Below are positions 16,629 to 24,795 of a DNA stretch of 39,064 nt, piece after piece. Within the stretch, counting starts at the first letter, position 1. The number at the start of each line of letters is the position of its first letter. Under the pieces are notes generated by a model. It was given only the letters and a program-made list of their open reading frames with translations. It ran no database searches and was not told where the DNA came from. Source of the DNA: Nocardia kruczakiae NBRC 101016 (GTDB lineage Bacteria > Actinomycetota > Actinomycetes > Mycobacteriales > Mycobacteriaceae); assembly GCF_001612965.1 (NCBI RefSeq), contig NZ_BDBL01000060.1, positions 1-39,064 on the forward strand, read 5' to 3'. Made by a program: the position numbers and the translations under genes.

Positions 16629-17453
16629 TCACCCCAAGGTGCGAACGAATTCGGTCAGTTCATCGGCGAAGCGCTGGGGGTCCTCGACGAACAGGCCGTG
16701 CTGGGCGTCGTCCCAGAACGAGGTGCGCGCCTGCGGCGCGTGTTCGGCGATGTAGCGGCCGTTCTCGACCGGGACCACCGGATCGGCGGTGCCGTGCATG
16801 ACGAAGACCGGTACGTCGAGGTTGCGCAAAGTCTCGGTGTTGTCGACGGTGCGGTAGAACAGCGCCTTGCGCACCCGCGGCGGAGTCGCGAGGCTGCCGC
16901 CGAACAGACGCTGGGCGTCCTCGCCCTTGTCCCGGCCGGGCCCGGTGTTGGCATTGCCGAAGGCGGCGAACCCACGCATCGCCCGCCCGGCGCTCTCCTC
17001 GAACACGTCCGGAATGGCCTTCTGCATCGCCGGCCCGGGTTGGGAACCCTCGACGCCCCGGCCGATACCGGCCTGCGATCCGCAGTACACCACCCCGGCC
17101 AGGGCGCCGGTGCCGTACGCGGTGAGATAGTCGCTGAGCACGATGCCGCCGTAGGACCAGCCCAGCAGCACCGCACCGGTCGTGATGTCCTCGGCGGCCA
17201 GCACCGCGGCGACGTCGGCCGCCCAGTTCTTCGGATCGTCGTAGCCGGCCTCGGGCGCACCGGAGTAGCCGTGTCCGCGCAGATCGACGGCGATCACCCG
17301 GAACGTCTCGGCCAGAATCTCCGCCGCACGACCCCAGCACCGCAACGTGCCGGCCCACCCGTGCAGCAACACCAGCGGCCGTCCCTGTTCGGGCCCGGAG
17401 ACCTGATACACGATATTGGTTCCGTCCGCGCTGACCACTTCCCGAATCGCCAT
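16629..17453 (-). CDS. Alpha/beta hydrolase (haloperoxidase/lactonase-like)
   Basis: This hydrolase (274 aa) has an oxyanion motif VLLHGWAGTLRCWG, VDLRGHGYSGAP, nucleophile Ser100 in LLGWSYGGIV, an acid near VMHGTADPVVP and a His in DAQHGLFVEDP. It resembles cofactor-free haloperoxidase/lactonase-like proteins, and the substrate is unknown. ATG 17453 is preferred over 17477 because homology begins at MAIREV and TAGCCT lies 7 nt upstream. It is divergent from the SDR gene across 58 bp. Confidence 0.85.
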   Translation of the reverse strand: MAIREVVSADGTNIVYQVSGPEQGRPLVLLHGWAGTLRCWGRAAEILAETFRVIAVDLRGHGYSGAPEAGYDDPKNWAADVAAVLAAEDITTGAVLLGWSYGGIVLSDYLTAYGTGALAGVVYCGSQAGIGRGVEGSQPGPAMQKAIPDVFEESAGRAMRGFAAFGNANTGPGRDKGEDAQRLFGGSLATPPRVRKALFYRTVDNTETLRNLDVPVFVMHGTADPVVPVENGRYIAEHAPQARTSFWDDAQHGLFVEDPQRFADELTEFVRTLG

Positions 17454-17460
17454 GCTCGCC

Positions 17461-17503
17461 AGGCTAACGGGCCGCAATTACGGCGATGCCCGCACGCTAG
17501 GCT
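17461..17503. promoter_or_regulatory. Divergent leaderless-type promoters, hydrolase / SDR
   Basis: The minus strand has TAGCCT (17461-17466) 7 nt before ATG 17453. The plus strand has TAGGCT (17498-17503) 8 nt before ATG 17512. Neither gene has a Shine-Dalgarno sequence in the 58-bp gap. Confidence 0.45.
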
Positions 17504-17511
17504 CGGTTCCC

Positions 17512-18246
17512 ATGAGCACCCGTCATGCCGTCGTCACCGGAGCGAGCTCGGGAATCGGTGAGGCCACCGCCCGCGAGCTCGCCAAACAGGGCTATCACGT
17601 CTACGTGGGAGCGCGCCGGATGGATCGGCTGCAGGCGCTGGCCGACGAAATCGGCGGTACCGCAATCGAATTGGATGTCACCGACGAATCGTCGGTGCGC
17701 CTGTTCACCGATGCGGTCGAACGCGCCGACGTGCTGGTCAACAACGCCGGCGGAGCCAAGGGGCTGGCGCCGGTCATCGAGGCCGATCTCGACGACTGGC
17801 GGTGGATGTGGGAGACCAACGTGCTGGGCACGCTGCGGGTGACCAAGGCGCTGCTGCCCAAACTGATCGACTCCGGTGACGGGCTGATCGTCACCGTCAC
17901 CTCGGTCGCCGCCCTGCAGGCCTACGACAACGGCTCCGGCTACACCTCGGCCAAACACGCGCAGGCCGTCCTGCACCGCACGCTGCGCGGCGAACTGCTG
18001 GGCAAGCCGGTGCGGCTCACCGAAATAGCGCCGGGCGCGGTCGAAACCGAATTCTCCCTGGTCCGGTTCGGCGGCGACACCGAGCGCGCGGCCAAGGTCT
18101 ACGAGGGCATCGACCCGCTGTTCGCCACCGACATCGCCGAAATCATCGGCTTCGTCGCGAGCCGCCCACCGCATGTCAACCTCGACACCATCGTGGTCAA
18201 GCCGCGCGACCAAGCCGACGCCGGCCGCTTCGCCCGCCGCAGCTGA
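17512..18246 (+). CDS. Short-chain dehydrogenase/reductase (Rv0484c-like)
   Basis: This 244-aa classical SDR has the cofactor motif VVTGASSGIGEATA, NNAGG at about residue 80, catalytic Ser in VTVTSVAAL, and Tyr-x3-Lys in SGYTSAKHAQ. The PGAVETEF segment after the active site is also typical. YVGARRMDRL after the second strand has the basic residues of NADP-dependent enzymes. It resembles YdfG-type 3-hydroxy-acid or serine dehydrogenases, but the substrate is unknown. The frame extends upstream to 17416, while MSTRHAVVTG at 17512 fits the family and the TAGGCT box. It is convergent with the L,D-transpeptidase. Confidence 0.9.
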   Translation: MSTRHAVVTGASSGIGEATARELAKQGYHVYVGARRMDRLQALADEIGGTAIELDVTDESSVRLFTDAVERADVLVNNAGGAKGLAPVIEADLDDWRWMWETNVLGTLRVTKALLPKLIDSGDGLIVTVTSVAALQAYDNGSGYTSAKHAQAVLHRTLRGELLGKPVRLTEIAPGAVETEFSLVRFGGDTERAAKVYEGIDPLFATDIAEIIGFVASRPPHVNLDTIVVKPRDQADAGRFARRS

Positions 18247-18266
18247 GCCGGGGCGGTGGGGGTTCG

Positions 18267-19514
18267 CTAGCTCCCGCCGCGAACCGGTCCCGGCGCCACC
18301 GGGGTCGCCGACACCACCGGTGCGGGCTCGCCCTGGATCGCCGACATGGTCTTCCAGGTGTCCCAGTCGATGGTCCAGTCGTAGAGGTCGCCGTCGGCGG
18401 CGGACAGGGCGATCGATGTGCCGGTGACCTCGACCGGGTCGCCGTACATGGCCGTCGGGAAGTACTGCTGGGCGTCGCTGGTGCTCAGGTTGATGCAGCC
18501 GTTGGTGACGTTGGTATTGCCTTGCGCGGACGCCGATTCCGGGTTCGCGTGGATGAATTCGCCGTTGTTGGAGATGCGTACCGCCCAGCGTTCGCGAACG
18601 TTGGTGTAGAACGGCGGATTCGACATCAGGAAGTCCTCGTACTTCTCGGTTACCACGTGGATACCCGAACGCGTCACATTGCGCGCCTCGTTGCCCTCGC
18701 CGTAACTGCACGCGAAGTCGAACAGCGTGGACCCGTCGCGGATCACCTGCACCCGGTGGCTGGGTGCGTACCCCTTCACGATCTGGCTGCGGCCGATGGT
18801 GAACTGCGAGGACAGATCCGAGTTGCCGTAGGCGCCGCCGCCCAGGTCCAAGCCGTACAGCTTGGCCGCGAAGGCCACCGTCGTGCCGGGCGCCCAGTAG
18901 TTGCGCGGACGCCAGTGCGCGCGCGAGCCACCGTTCTCGTCCGGCAGCCAGGCCCAGCCGCCCTCGGCTGCCGGGGTGGTCGTGACGGTCAGCGCCTTCT
19001 CGACCGCTTCCTTGTTCTCGACGTGCTTCTTGAACTGCAGGATGATCGGCGCGGCGATGCCGACCTCCTGACCGTCGCCGATATTGATGGTGGCCGGCAC
19101 GGTCTGCTTGGGGGCGAGGGTGGTGAATTTCGACTCGATCGACACGGGCTTGTTGTCGGTGCCGACCGCGGTGCCCGACCAGGTGTAGGCGACGCCGTAA
19201 CCGAGCGGCTCGGTGACCTTGAAACTGCTCTTGTCGGGCGACAGAGTGCCGGTGACCTGCTTACCGTCCGGATTGGTCAGCGCGACCCGGTCGATGCGGC
19301 CGCTGGTGACCGTCACCGAGACGGGTGCGACCGGGTTCACGTCGGCGGCACCGCTGCCGGGCTCGAATGTCAGCTTCGCGACCGGGCCGGACTCCTTCGG
19401 CGCGGACGAACCGCTCCCGCCACTGCCCGAACATCCGGCCGCCAGCGCGGCCACCGCCAGCTGGCCGGCCCCGACCAGTACGGCCCGGCGGCCGGCAATT
19501 CCTCGAATGTTCAC
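18267..19514 (-). CDS. L,D-transpeptidase lipoprotein (Rv0483/LdtMt5-like)
   Basis: This 415-aa exported protein has a lipobox LAAGC with Cys28, so it is a predicted lipoprotein. Two immunoglobulin-like domains (about 45-260) precede a YkuD catalytic domain (about 265-385), followed by a Pro-rich C-tail. It forms 3-3 cross-links in peptidoglycan. His322 and Cys340 align with the catalytic pair. The motif before the cysteine reads T-N-G-C-I-N, with Asn where most actinobacterial Ldts have His in SHGC. A small Ser/Gly linker follows the lipobox. It sits 63 bp downstream of murB on the same strand, which makes a cell-wall operon plausible. Confidence 0.92.
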   Translation of the reverse strand: MNIRGIAGRRAVLVGAGQLAVAALAAGCSGSGGSGSSAPKESGPVAKLTFEPGSGAADVNPVAPVSVTVTSGRIDRVALTNPDGKQVTGTLSPDKSSFKVTEPLGYGVAYTWSGTAVGTDNKPVSIESKFTTLAPKQTVPATINIGDGQEVGIAAPIILQFKKHVENKEAVEKALTVTTTPAAEGGWAWLPDENGGSRAHWRPRNYWAPGTTVAFAAKLYGLDLGGGAYGNSDLSSQFTIGRSQIVKGYAPSHRVQVIRDGSTLFDFACSYGEGNEARNVTRSGIHVVTEKYEDFLMSNPPFYTNVRERWAVRISNNGEFIHANPESASAQGNTNVTNGCINLSTSDAQQYFPTAMYGDPVEVTGTSIALSAADGDLYDWTIDWDTWKTMSAIQGEPAPVVSATPVAPGPVRGGS

Positions 19515-19577
19515 TTCCGCGAATTTACCGCCCCCCTCCGACAGCCCGGCCCGTTCGCGACGTGGCGCCCGCCACCC

Positions 19578-20684
19578 CTAGAGCTCGAGACCGACGGTCA
19601 CCGGTTCGGGTTCCAGCCTGATTCCGAAGCGCTGTTCTACGCCCGCCCGCACGGTGCGCGCCAGGTCCACCAGGTCCGCGGCGCGGGCAGAACCCCTGTT
19701 GGTCAGGGCGAGCGTATGTTTCGTCGACAACCGGACGGGAGCCTCCGGACCTGGGAAGCCCTTACCGAAACCCGCCCGTTCGATCAGCCAGCCCGCGGAG
19801 AATTTCACCCCGCCCTCGGCGGGATAGGTCGGAATAGTGATATCTCCCACATGCGCCCGGATCGCGTCGAGGACGGCCGACATCCGATCCTGCGCCACGA
19901 CGGGGTTGGTGAAGAACGAACCGGCACTCCAGGTGTCATGGTCGGCCGGATCGAGCACCATGCCCTTACCGGCCCGCAGGGCGAGCACGGCCTCGCGCAC
20001 GGCCGCGGCGGGACGGGATTCGCCGTCGGCGGCGTCGAATGCGCGGGCCAGTTCGCCGTATCGCAGCGGGGCGCTGGCACCGTCCGGATTCACCGCGAAC
20101 TCCACCGCCAGCACCACCGCGCGATCGGAATGCTTGAGCACGGAGGTGCGGTAACCGAAGCCGAGTTCCTGCGGTGCGGCCCAGCGGATTTCGCCGCTGA
20201 CGCGATCCAGCAGCCGAATCCGGCGCAGCACCTGGGCCACCTCGACGCCGTAGGCGCCGACGTTCTGCACCGGCGTCGCGCCGGCCGAACCCGGAATTCC
20301 GGACAGGCACTCGAGTCCGCCGAATCCGGCCGCGACCGTCGCGGCGACCACACCGTCCCAGTCCGCGCCCGCCTCGGCCGTCACGCTGCCCGATCCGAGT
20401 TCGACGGCATCGGTGGCGATGCGGACGACCACGCCGGCGAACCCGCCGTCGGCGATCAGCAGATTGGAACCACCGGCCACCAGCAACACCGGCACGCCCG
20501 CGGCGTCCAGGGTGCGCACCGTCTCGACGAGTGCCTCCGTGGTGCGACATTCGGCGACCGTCGCGGGCCCGCCGACGCGCAGCGTGGTCAGCTGTGCCAG
20601 CGGCACCGATTCGCGCACCTGCGCGCCGGTCGCGCTCAGCAACTCACGCACGTTGTCGAATGCCACCACTCGAGATGTCTGCAC
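19578..20684 (-). CDS. murB: MurB, UDP-N-acetylenolpyruvoylglucosamine reductase
   Basis: This enzyme (368 aa) is FAD-dependent and reduces UDP-GlcNAc-enolpyruvate to UDP-MurNAc for peptidoglycan. FAD-binding sequences are LTTLRVGGPATVAECR and VPVLLVAGGSNLLIADGGF. LECLSGIPGSAGATPVQNVGAYG is the central signature region, and GSFFTNPVV contains the catalytic Ser. SAGWLIERAGFGKG marks the C-terminal domain. ATG 20720 would overlap the divergent DUF2505 gene. GTG 20684 is preferred because it starts near the homology and has TACCGT 8 nt upstream. Confidence 0.94.
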   Translation of the reverse strand: MQTSRVVAFDNVRELLSATGAQVRESVPLAQLTTLRVGGPATVAECRTTEALVETVRTLDAAGVPVLLVAGGSNLLIADGGFAGVVVRIATDAVELGSGSVTAEAGADWDGVVAATVAAGFGGLECLSGIPGSAGATPVQNVGAYGVEVAQVLRRIRLLDRVSGEIRWAAPQELGFGYRTSVLKHSDRAVVLAVEFAVNPDGASAPLRYGELARAFDAADGESRPAAAVREAVLALRAGKGMVLDPADHDTWSAGSFFTNPVVAQDRMSAVLDAIRAHVGDITIPTYPAEGGVKFSAGWLIERAGFGKGFPGPEAPVRLSTKHTLALTNRGSARAADLVDLARTVRAGVEQRFGIRLEPEPVTVGLEL

Positions 20685-20692
20685 ATCGAAAG

Positions 20693-20702
20693 ACGGTAGC
20701 GT
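20693..20702. promoter_or_regulatory. Overlapping divergent -10 elements, murB / DUF2505
   Basis: TACCGT on the minus strand (20693-20698) lies 8 nt before the murB GTG. TAGCGT on the plus strand (20697-20702) lies 8 nt before the DUF2505 ATG at 20711. The two hexamers share two base pairs, so the promoters could compete for polymerase. Confidence 0.5.
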
Positions 20703-20710
20703 GTCACACC

Positions 20711-21196
20711 ATGGCGACACCCCTGGCGTACACAGCTCACTACGCGCACCCCGCCGCGGCGGTGCGTGCTGCGCTCGCCGACGAGCAGTACTGGAAGGAC
20801 CGCATCGAGGAGGTCGGCGGGCCCGGTGCGCGGCTGGACTCCTTCTCGGCCGACGGTGATCGGCTCCGCGTGGAGATGGTGCAGACCATCCCCGCCTCCG
20901 AACTGCCCCCCGCCGTCACCTCGGTGCGCCCGGGCGATCTGATCATCCCGCGTACCGAGAACTACGAGGGCCTGTCCGGCGTTTTCGAAGCTCACGTCGA
21001 GGGTGCGCCCGCGAAGGTACGCGGCACGGTCACCCTGACCGGTTCCGATACCGCCTCCCAGGCCGTCGTCGACGGCTCGGTCGAGGTGACGATCCCGTTG
21101 TTCGGCAAGAAGATCGAGGCCGTGGTGGCCGAGAAACTGCTGGAACTGCTGGCCTCGGAGACCGACTTCACCAACACCTGGATCACCAACCACTGA
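20711..21196 (+). CDS. DUF2505 family protein (Rv0481c-like), copy 1
   Basis: This 161-aa soluble protein of the DUF2505 family (SRPBCC/START-like fold) opens with LAYTAHYAHPAAAVRAALAD and QYWKDRIEEVGGPGARLDSF. It contains RPGDLIIPRTENYEGLSGVF and ends with the helix AEKLLELLASETDFTNTWI. Members of this fold bind hydrophobic ligands, but no ligand is known for DUF2505. Rv0481c occupies the same position opposite murB. ATG 20711 is 8 nt after TAGCGT. A second family member follows 37 bp later. Confidence 0.9.
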   Translation: MATPLAYTAHYAHPAAAVRAALADEQYWKDRIEEVGGPGARLDSFSADGDRLRVEMVQTIPASELPPAVTSVRPGDLIIPRTENYEGLSGVFEAHVEGAPAKVRGTVTLTGSDTASQAVVDGSVEVTIPLFGKKIEAVVAEKLLELLASETDFTNTWITNH

Positions 21197-21219
21197 TCCG
21201 GGCGCGCGTCCGGGACCAG

Positions 21220-21225
21220 TACCCT
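21220..21225 (+). promoter_or_regulatory. -10-like hexamer TACCCT for the second DUF2505 gene
   Basis: TACCCT ends 8 nt before ATG 21234, the same spacing as at the first DUF2505 gene. It suggests the second copy has its own leaderless promoter. Confidence 0.4.
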
Positions 21226-21233
21226 GGTCCCCC

Positions 21234-21749
21234 ATGGCCCGCCGACTGGACTATTCCGCTCGCTATCCGCTGCATACCACCGAAGAGGTGTACGCGGCGC
21301 TGTCCAACCGCGCCTACTGGGACGCGCGGATGGAGGAGATGCGCAAGCACTCGCCGAACGAGGTGGTCGACCTGCAGGCCGACGGAGACGGTATCGAACT
21401 CGAACTCCGGCACATCCTGCCGCGCGACATGCTGCCCGAGATCGCGCAGACCGTGATGCGCAAGGATCTCGTGATCACCCGCAAGGAGAGCTACGGACCG
21501 TTCGGCCCCGAGGTGGAGGGCGAGTTCAGCGCCTCGGTTCCGGCCGGTCCGGGCACGCTGACCGGCACCGTGCGGTTGTTTCCCACCGAGACCGGCTGCA
21601 CCCTGCGCACCTCACCCGTGGCGAAGGTCTTCATTCCGATGCTGGGCCCCAAACTCGAGCAGATGATGCTGGTCAACCTCGTGGACCTGTTCCGCGCCGA
21701 AGCCGAATTCACCCAGCAGTGGCTGGAAGAGCAGCGCCCGACGGCCTGA
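21234..21749 (+). CDS. DUF2505 family protein, copy 2
   Basis: This 171-aa paralogue of the preceding gene has the same layout: LDYSARYPLHTTEEVYAALS, RAYWDARMEEMRKHSPNEVV, MRKDLVITRKESYGPFGPEV, and a C-terminal helix with AEAEFTQQWLEEQ. The two copies are clearly diverged, so the duplication is old. It shares the predicted SRPBCC/START-like ligand-binding fold. A methyltransferase-like gene follows 35 bp downstream, so the three plus-strand genes may form an operon. Confidence 0.9.
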   Translation: MARRLDYSARYPLHTTEEVYAALSNRAYWDARMEEMRKHSPNEVVDLQADGDGIELELRHILPRDMLPEIAQTVMRKDLVITRKESYGPFGPEVEGEFSASVPAGPGTLTGTVRLFPTETGCTLRTSPVAKVFIPMLGPKLEQMMLVNLVDLFRAEAEFTQQWLEEQRPTA

Positions 21750-21784
21750 GTCTCGTTGTTCCATCGCACGCCCGCGTCACCGCA

Positions 21785-22570
21785 ATGAGATCGCAAGCCC
21801 GGACCGCGCCGGTGGGCGCCATCACGCGCGGAACCACCGGAATCAATCGGCTGCGCCGCAGCGACCGCTGGCTGATCCACGACCCGCTGGTGGCGCAGCG
21901 ACTGCGGTCGGCCGCGGATCCGCTGGTGGTCGATCTGGGCTATGGGGCGAGTCCGGTGACCACGCTGGAGTTGGCCGCCCGGCTACGCCGGGTTCGCGGC
22001 GACCTGCGCGTGGTCGGTCTGGAGATCGATCCCACACGCGTCGTTCCCGATCGCGACGGCGTGCGCTTCGCCCGGGGTGGATTCGAACTCGCGGGTCTGC
22101 GACCGGTGCTGGTGCGGGCGTTCAACGTGCTGCGGCAATACGACGAGAGCGAGGTCGCGGGGGCGTGGGCGACCATACTCGGCGGATCGGCGCCCGGGGG
22201 GCTCCTGCTCGAAGGCACCTGCGACGAACTGGGCCGCCGCTGCGCGTGGATTCTGCTCGACCGCGAGGGACCGATCTCGCTGACGCTGGCCTGGGATCCG
22301 TTCACCGTCGACAAACCCTCCGATATCGCCGAACGCCTGCCGAAGGCGTTGATCCACCGCAATATCCGCGGCGAACGCGTGCACACGCTGCTGACCGCGG
22401 CCGATCGAGCGTGGTCGCATGCCGCGCCGATGGCGGTGTACGGTCCGCGCGTGCGCTGGCGGGCGGCGGCCCAACTGTTGCGGGAGCAGGGTTTTCCGGT
22501 GCGGAACTATCGCCGCCGGATGCGTGACTGTGTGCTCTCGGTGCCGTGGGAGTGCGTACGACCCGGCTGA
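21785..22570 (+). CDS. Class I SAM-dependent methyltransferase-like protein
   Basis: This protein (261 aa) has a Rossmann-type glycine motif PLVVDLGYGASPVTTLELAA, an acidic end of strand 2 in VVGLEIDPTRV, and GGLLLEGTCDELGRR where motif post-II is expected. The C-terminal half is not typical of well-known methyltransferase families, so the substrate is unknown and catalytic competence is not proven. The frame extends upstream to 21719. ATG 21785 is a reasonable start near the basic segment TGINRLRRSDRWLI. It lies 35 bp after DUF2505 copy 2. Confidence 0.75.
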   Translation: MRSQARTAPVGAITRGTTGINRLRRSDRWLIHDPLVAQRLRSAADPLVVDLGYGASPVTTLELAARLRRVRGDLRVVGLEIDPTRVVPDRDGVRFARGGFELAGLRPVLVRAFNVLRQYDESEVAGAWATILGGSAPGGLLLEGTCDELGRRCAWILLDREGPISLTLAWDPFTVDKPSDIAERLPKALIHRNIRGERVHTLLTAADRAWSHAAPMAVYGPRVRWRAAAQLLREQGFPVRNYRRRMRDCVLSVPWECVRPG

Positions 22571-22598
22571 ATCGGAAGGGCTTCAGGCGCGGTGCGCT

Positions 22599-23240
22599 CT
22601 ATGCCGCGGCGAGGGCCCGGCGCACTCGCGCGGCCGCGTGCGGCGCCAAACTCGCACTCGCCGAAGCGATTTCGTGCGGAATGCAGCGATGGATGGCGAC
22701 CGCGTCGGCGACCACCTCGTCCAGCGCCCCCTGACCGATCCCGGTCTCGGCGAGATCGAGTACGGTCCGCACTGGGGTGGTCACCAGGAACGCACCGGCC
22801 GACTCCACATCACCGCGGTGCAGATCGCGGCGCAGGACCACCAGCCGGGGCGCCGCGGGCGGGCGGCCCGCACTCGCGGACAGGTGCAGGAAGCGCGGGC
22901 GCAGCCGGCCCAGGCCGTGCAGTTCGGCGGCACTGTGGTGGGAGACGGCGGCGGCGCCGTCGAACCAGGCCGCCCACATGGCGTATTCGTCGAGCGGGCC
23001 GTCCGGCCAATCGGCCATCCGCAGGATGCCGAGGCCGACGCGGATCACCGAACCGTCGGAGAGGGCGCCGCGGATCCGGTGCTCGCATCCGGCCCGCAAC
23101 ACGATGCGCGTGGTGAAGTATCCGGCGTGCCGGTCGGCGAGCTGGCGCAGCACCCACCACCCTTGCTCGGTATCCCGGGGCGGGTCGGAATCCCCCGGTC
23201 GGCGCGCAGCCGCGGCATCCCCTGCATCGTGCGCGGACAT
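22599..23240 (-). CDS. AbiEi-type antitoxin-like protein, orphan
   Basis: This 213-aa protein has the layout of actinobacterial AbiEi-family antitoxin-domain proteins. An N-terminal winged-helix part is seen at about 25-70 (VLRQLADRHAGYFTTRIVLR, then RVGLGILRM). It is followed by AAWFDGAAAVSHHSAAELHG and TTPVRTVLDLAE. In type IV toxin-antitoxin systems AbiEi represses its operon and counters the nucleotidyltransferase AbiEii. No AbiEii gene is adjacent: the neighbours are a methyltransferase-like gene and a DUF2993 gene, both on the other strand. It may be a solitary regulator. Several ATG/GTG starts are possible upstream of the winged helix. Confidence 0.7.
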   Translation of the reverse strand: MSAHDAGDAAAARRPGDSDPPRDTEQGWWVLRQLADRHAGYFTTRIVLRAGCEHRIRGALSDGSVIRVGLGILRMADWPDGPLDEYAMWAAWFDGAAAVSHHSAAELHGLGRLRPRFLHLSASAGRPPAAPRLVVLRRDLHRGDVESAGAFLVTTPVRTVLDLAETGIGQGALDEVVADAVAIHRCIPHEIASASASLAPHAAARVRRALAAA

Positions 23241-23355
23241 GGGACCAGGTTACGCCGGACCGATGTGCCACATGTCACAATCGGCGTGCCCCTGCATGAC
23301 AAGCCTCACAGGCTCCACAGAGCGGGCTCAGAAAGCTCGGGAAGAATCGGTTGGC

Positions 23356-24111
23356 ATGACCACTCCGGACACCGCGGTACCCGCTCCCGCACCGGCGGGT
23401 GAACCCCGACGCCGCAACGGGCGGCGCATAGCACTGATCATCGGACTCGTCGTGCTGCTCGCATTGGTCGGCACCGCGGCGGGCGCCGAAACCTATCTGC
23501 GGCACAAGAATCAGCAGTGCATGGCCTCCCAGGTCGAGAAGGAGCTGGGGTCGAAGGTCGATGTGGGATTCGGGCCGAAGCCGTTGCTGCTCACCGCTGT
23601 CGACCACAAGGTCCAATACATCACCGTCGACAGCGACGATGCGAAGTTCGGCCCGGCCGTGGACATGAAGGTGCACGCCAAGCTCAACGACATCACCCTG
23701 CTCGACGGCGGGCGCGGCGGCGCGAAGGTCGGCAGCAGCTCCGCCGACGCGACCTGGAGCAACGAGGGCATCGCCCAGACTCTGACCGGACTCGTCTCCG
23801 GCGTGGAATCGGATCCGGCCGGCGGCACCCTGGACGTCAAGGTGCTCGGCGGGATCGCCGATCTGAAGGTTCAGCCGCACATCGTGAACGGCAAGATCGA
23901 GGTCAGCACGCAGTCGGCGTCACTGCTCGGGCTGGGACTGCCCACCGATCTGGTCGACAGCATCGTGCAGTCGATGACCCAGAGCCTGCAGAACTACCCG
24001 CTGGGTATGCAGCCGACCAGCGTGAAGGTCACCGACAACGGGATCTCGGTGTCGTTGCGCGGCGGCCCGACCACCCTGCAGGGCGGTGGCGACACCGAGA
24101 TCCGCTGCTGA
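23356..24111 (+). CDS. LmeA-like DUF2993 envelope protein (Rv0479c-like)
   Basis: This protein (251 aa) has a Pro/Ala/Arg N-tail, one membrane helix at about 25-47 (IALIIGLVVLLALVGTAAGA), then an extracytoplasmic DUF2993 domain. The domain shows VDVGFGPKPLLLTAVDHKV and SASLLGLGLPTDLVDSIVQS. DUF2993 proteins include LmeA, which binds phospholipids and affects lipomannan in mycobacteria. The same type of role is only inferred here. The open frame continues far upstream to 22777 in the shadow of the AbiEi-like gene, but ATG 23356 directly precedes the recognisable protein. It is convergent with deoC, with a gap of 9 bp. Confidence 0.85.
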   Translation: MTTPDTAVPAPAPAGEPRRRNGRRIALIIGLVVLLALVGTAAGAETYLRHKNQQCMASQVEKELGSKVDVGFGPKPLLLTAVDHKVQYITVDSDDAKFGPAVDMKVHAKLNDITLLDGGRGGAKVGSSSADATWSNEGIAQTLTGLVSGVESDPAGGTLDVKVLGGIADLKVQPHIVNGKIEVSTQSASLLGLGLPTDLVDSIVQSMTQSLQNYPLGMQPTSVKVTDNGISVSLRGGPTTLQGGGDTEIRC

Positions 24112-24120
24112 TCGCGGGCC

Positions 24121-24795
24121 CTACTCCGGGAAACCGGCGAGGACGTCCGCCGAGGGGGACAACCCCAGCCGGGTCGCACCGGCGGCGATCAGCTCGGCGG
24201 CCGCGGCGGCGGTGCGAATGCCGCCGCTGGCCTTGATGCCGAGCCGCCCGCCCACGGTCTCGTGCATCAACCGCACGGCCCGCACCTCGGCTCCGCCCGC
24301 GGGGTGGAATCCGGTGGAGGTCTTCACGAAGTCGGCGCCGGCGCGTTCGGCGGCGCGGCACACCTCGACGATCGCCGCGTCGGACAGCGCGGCGGATTCC
24401 ATGATCACCTTGAGCAGCGCCCGGTCCTCGACCGCCTCGCGCACGGTGACGATATCGGCGAGCACCGCGTTGTAGTCCCCCGCGACCGCCGCGCCGACGT
24501 CGATCACCATGTCGACCTCGGCCGCGCCCTGTTCTACCGCGAATCGAGCCTCGGTGCCCTTCACCAGGGAGTGGTGTTTACCCGAGGGGAAGCCCGCGAC
24601 CGTGGCGACGGCCAGCCCGGGAGCGGTCACCGGCAGCATCGACGGCGACAGGCACACCGCGTAGACGCCCAGTGCGCGAGCCTCGGCGATGGTGTTCGCG
24701 ACATCGGCGGCGGTCGCCTCGGGGGCCAGCAGCGTGTGATCGATCATCGCGGCGACCTGGGCACGGGTGTAGGCGGTGGGGGCGGTGTCGGACAT
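24121..24795 (-). CDS. deoC: DeoC, deoxyribose-phosphate aldolase
   Basis: This 224-aa class I aldolase cleaves 2-deoxyribose 5-phosphate to glyceraldehyde 3-phosphate and acetaldehyde. The catalytic triad is visible: Asp99 in DMVIDVGAA, the Schiff-base Lys158 in DFVKTSTGF and Lys188 in GIKASGGIRT. The start with IDHTLLAP is typical. ATG 24795 is chosen over 24813, as MSDTAPTAYTRAQ begins close to the family's usual N-terminus. CAGACT lies 8 nt upstream, a near match to the leaderless -10 pattern. It corresponds to Rv0478. Confidence 0.95.
   Translation of the reverse strand: MSDTAPTAYTRAQVAAMIDHTLLAPEATAADVANTIAEARALGVYAVCLSPSMLPVTAPGLAVATVAGFPSGKHHSLVKGTEARFAVEQGAAEVDMVIDVGAAVAGDYNAVLADIVTVREAVEDRALLKVIMESAALSDAAIVEVCRAAERAGADFVKTSTGFHPAGGAEVRAVRLMHETVGGRLGIKASGGIRTAAAAAELIAAGATRLGLSPSADVLAGFPE

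Noticed and set aside
18522..20699. Very long plus-strand open frame opposite Ldt and murB
   Set aside because: It is shadow of two clear minus-strand genes, with no recognisable domain.
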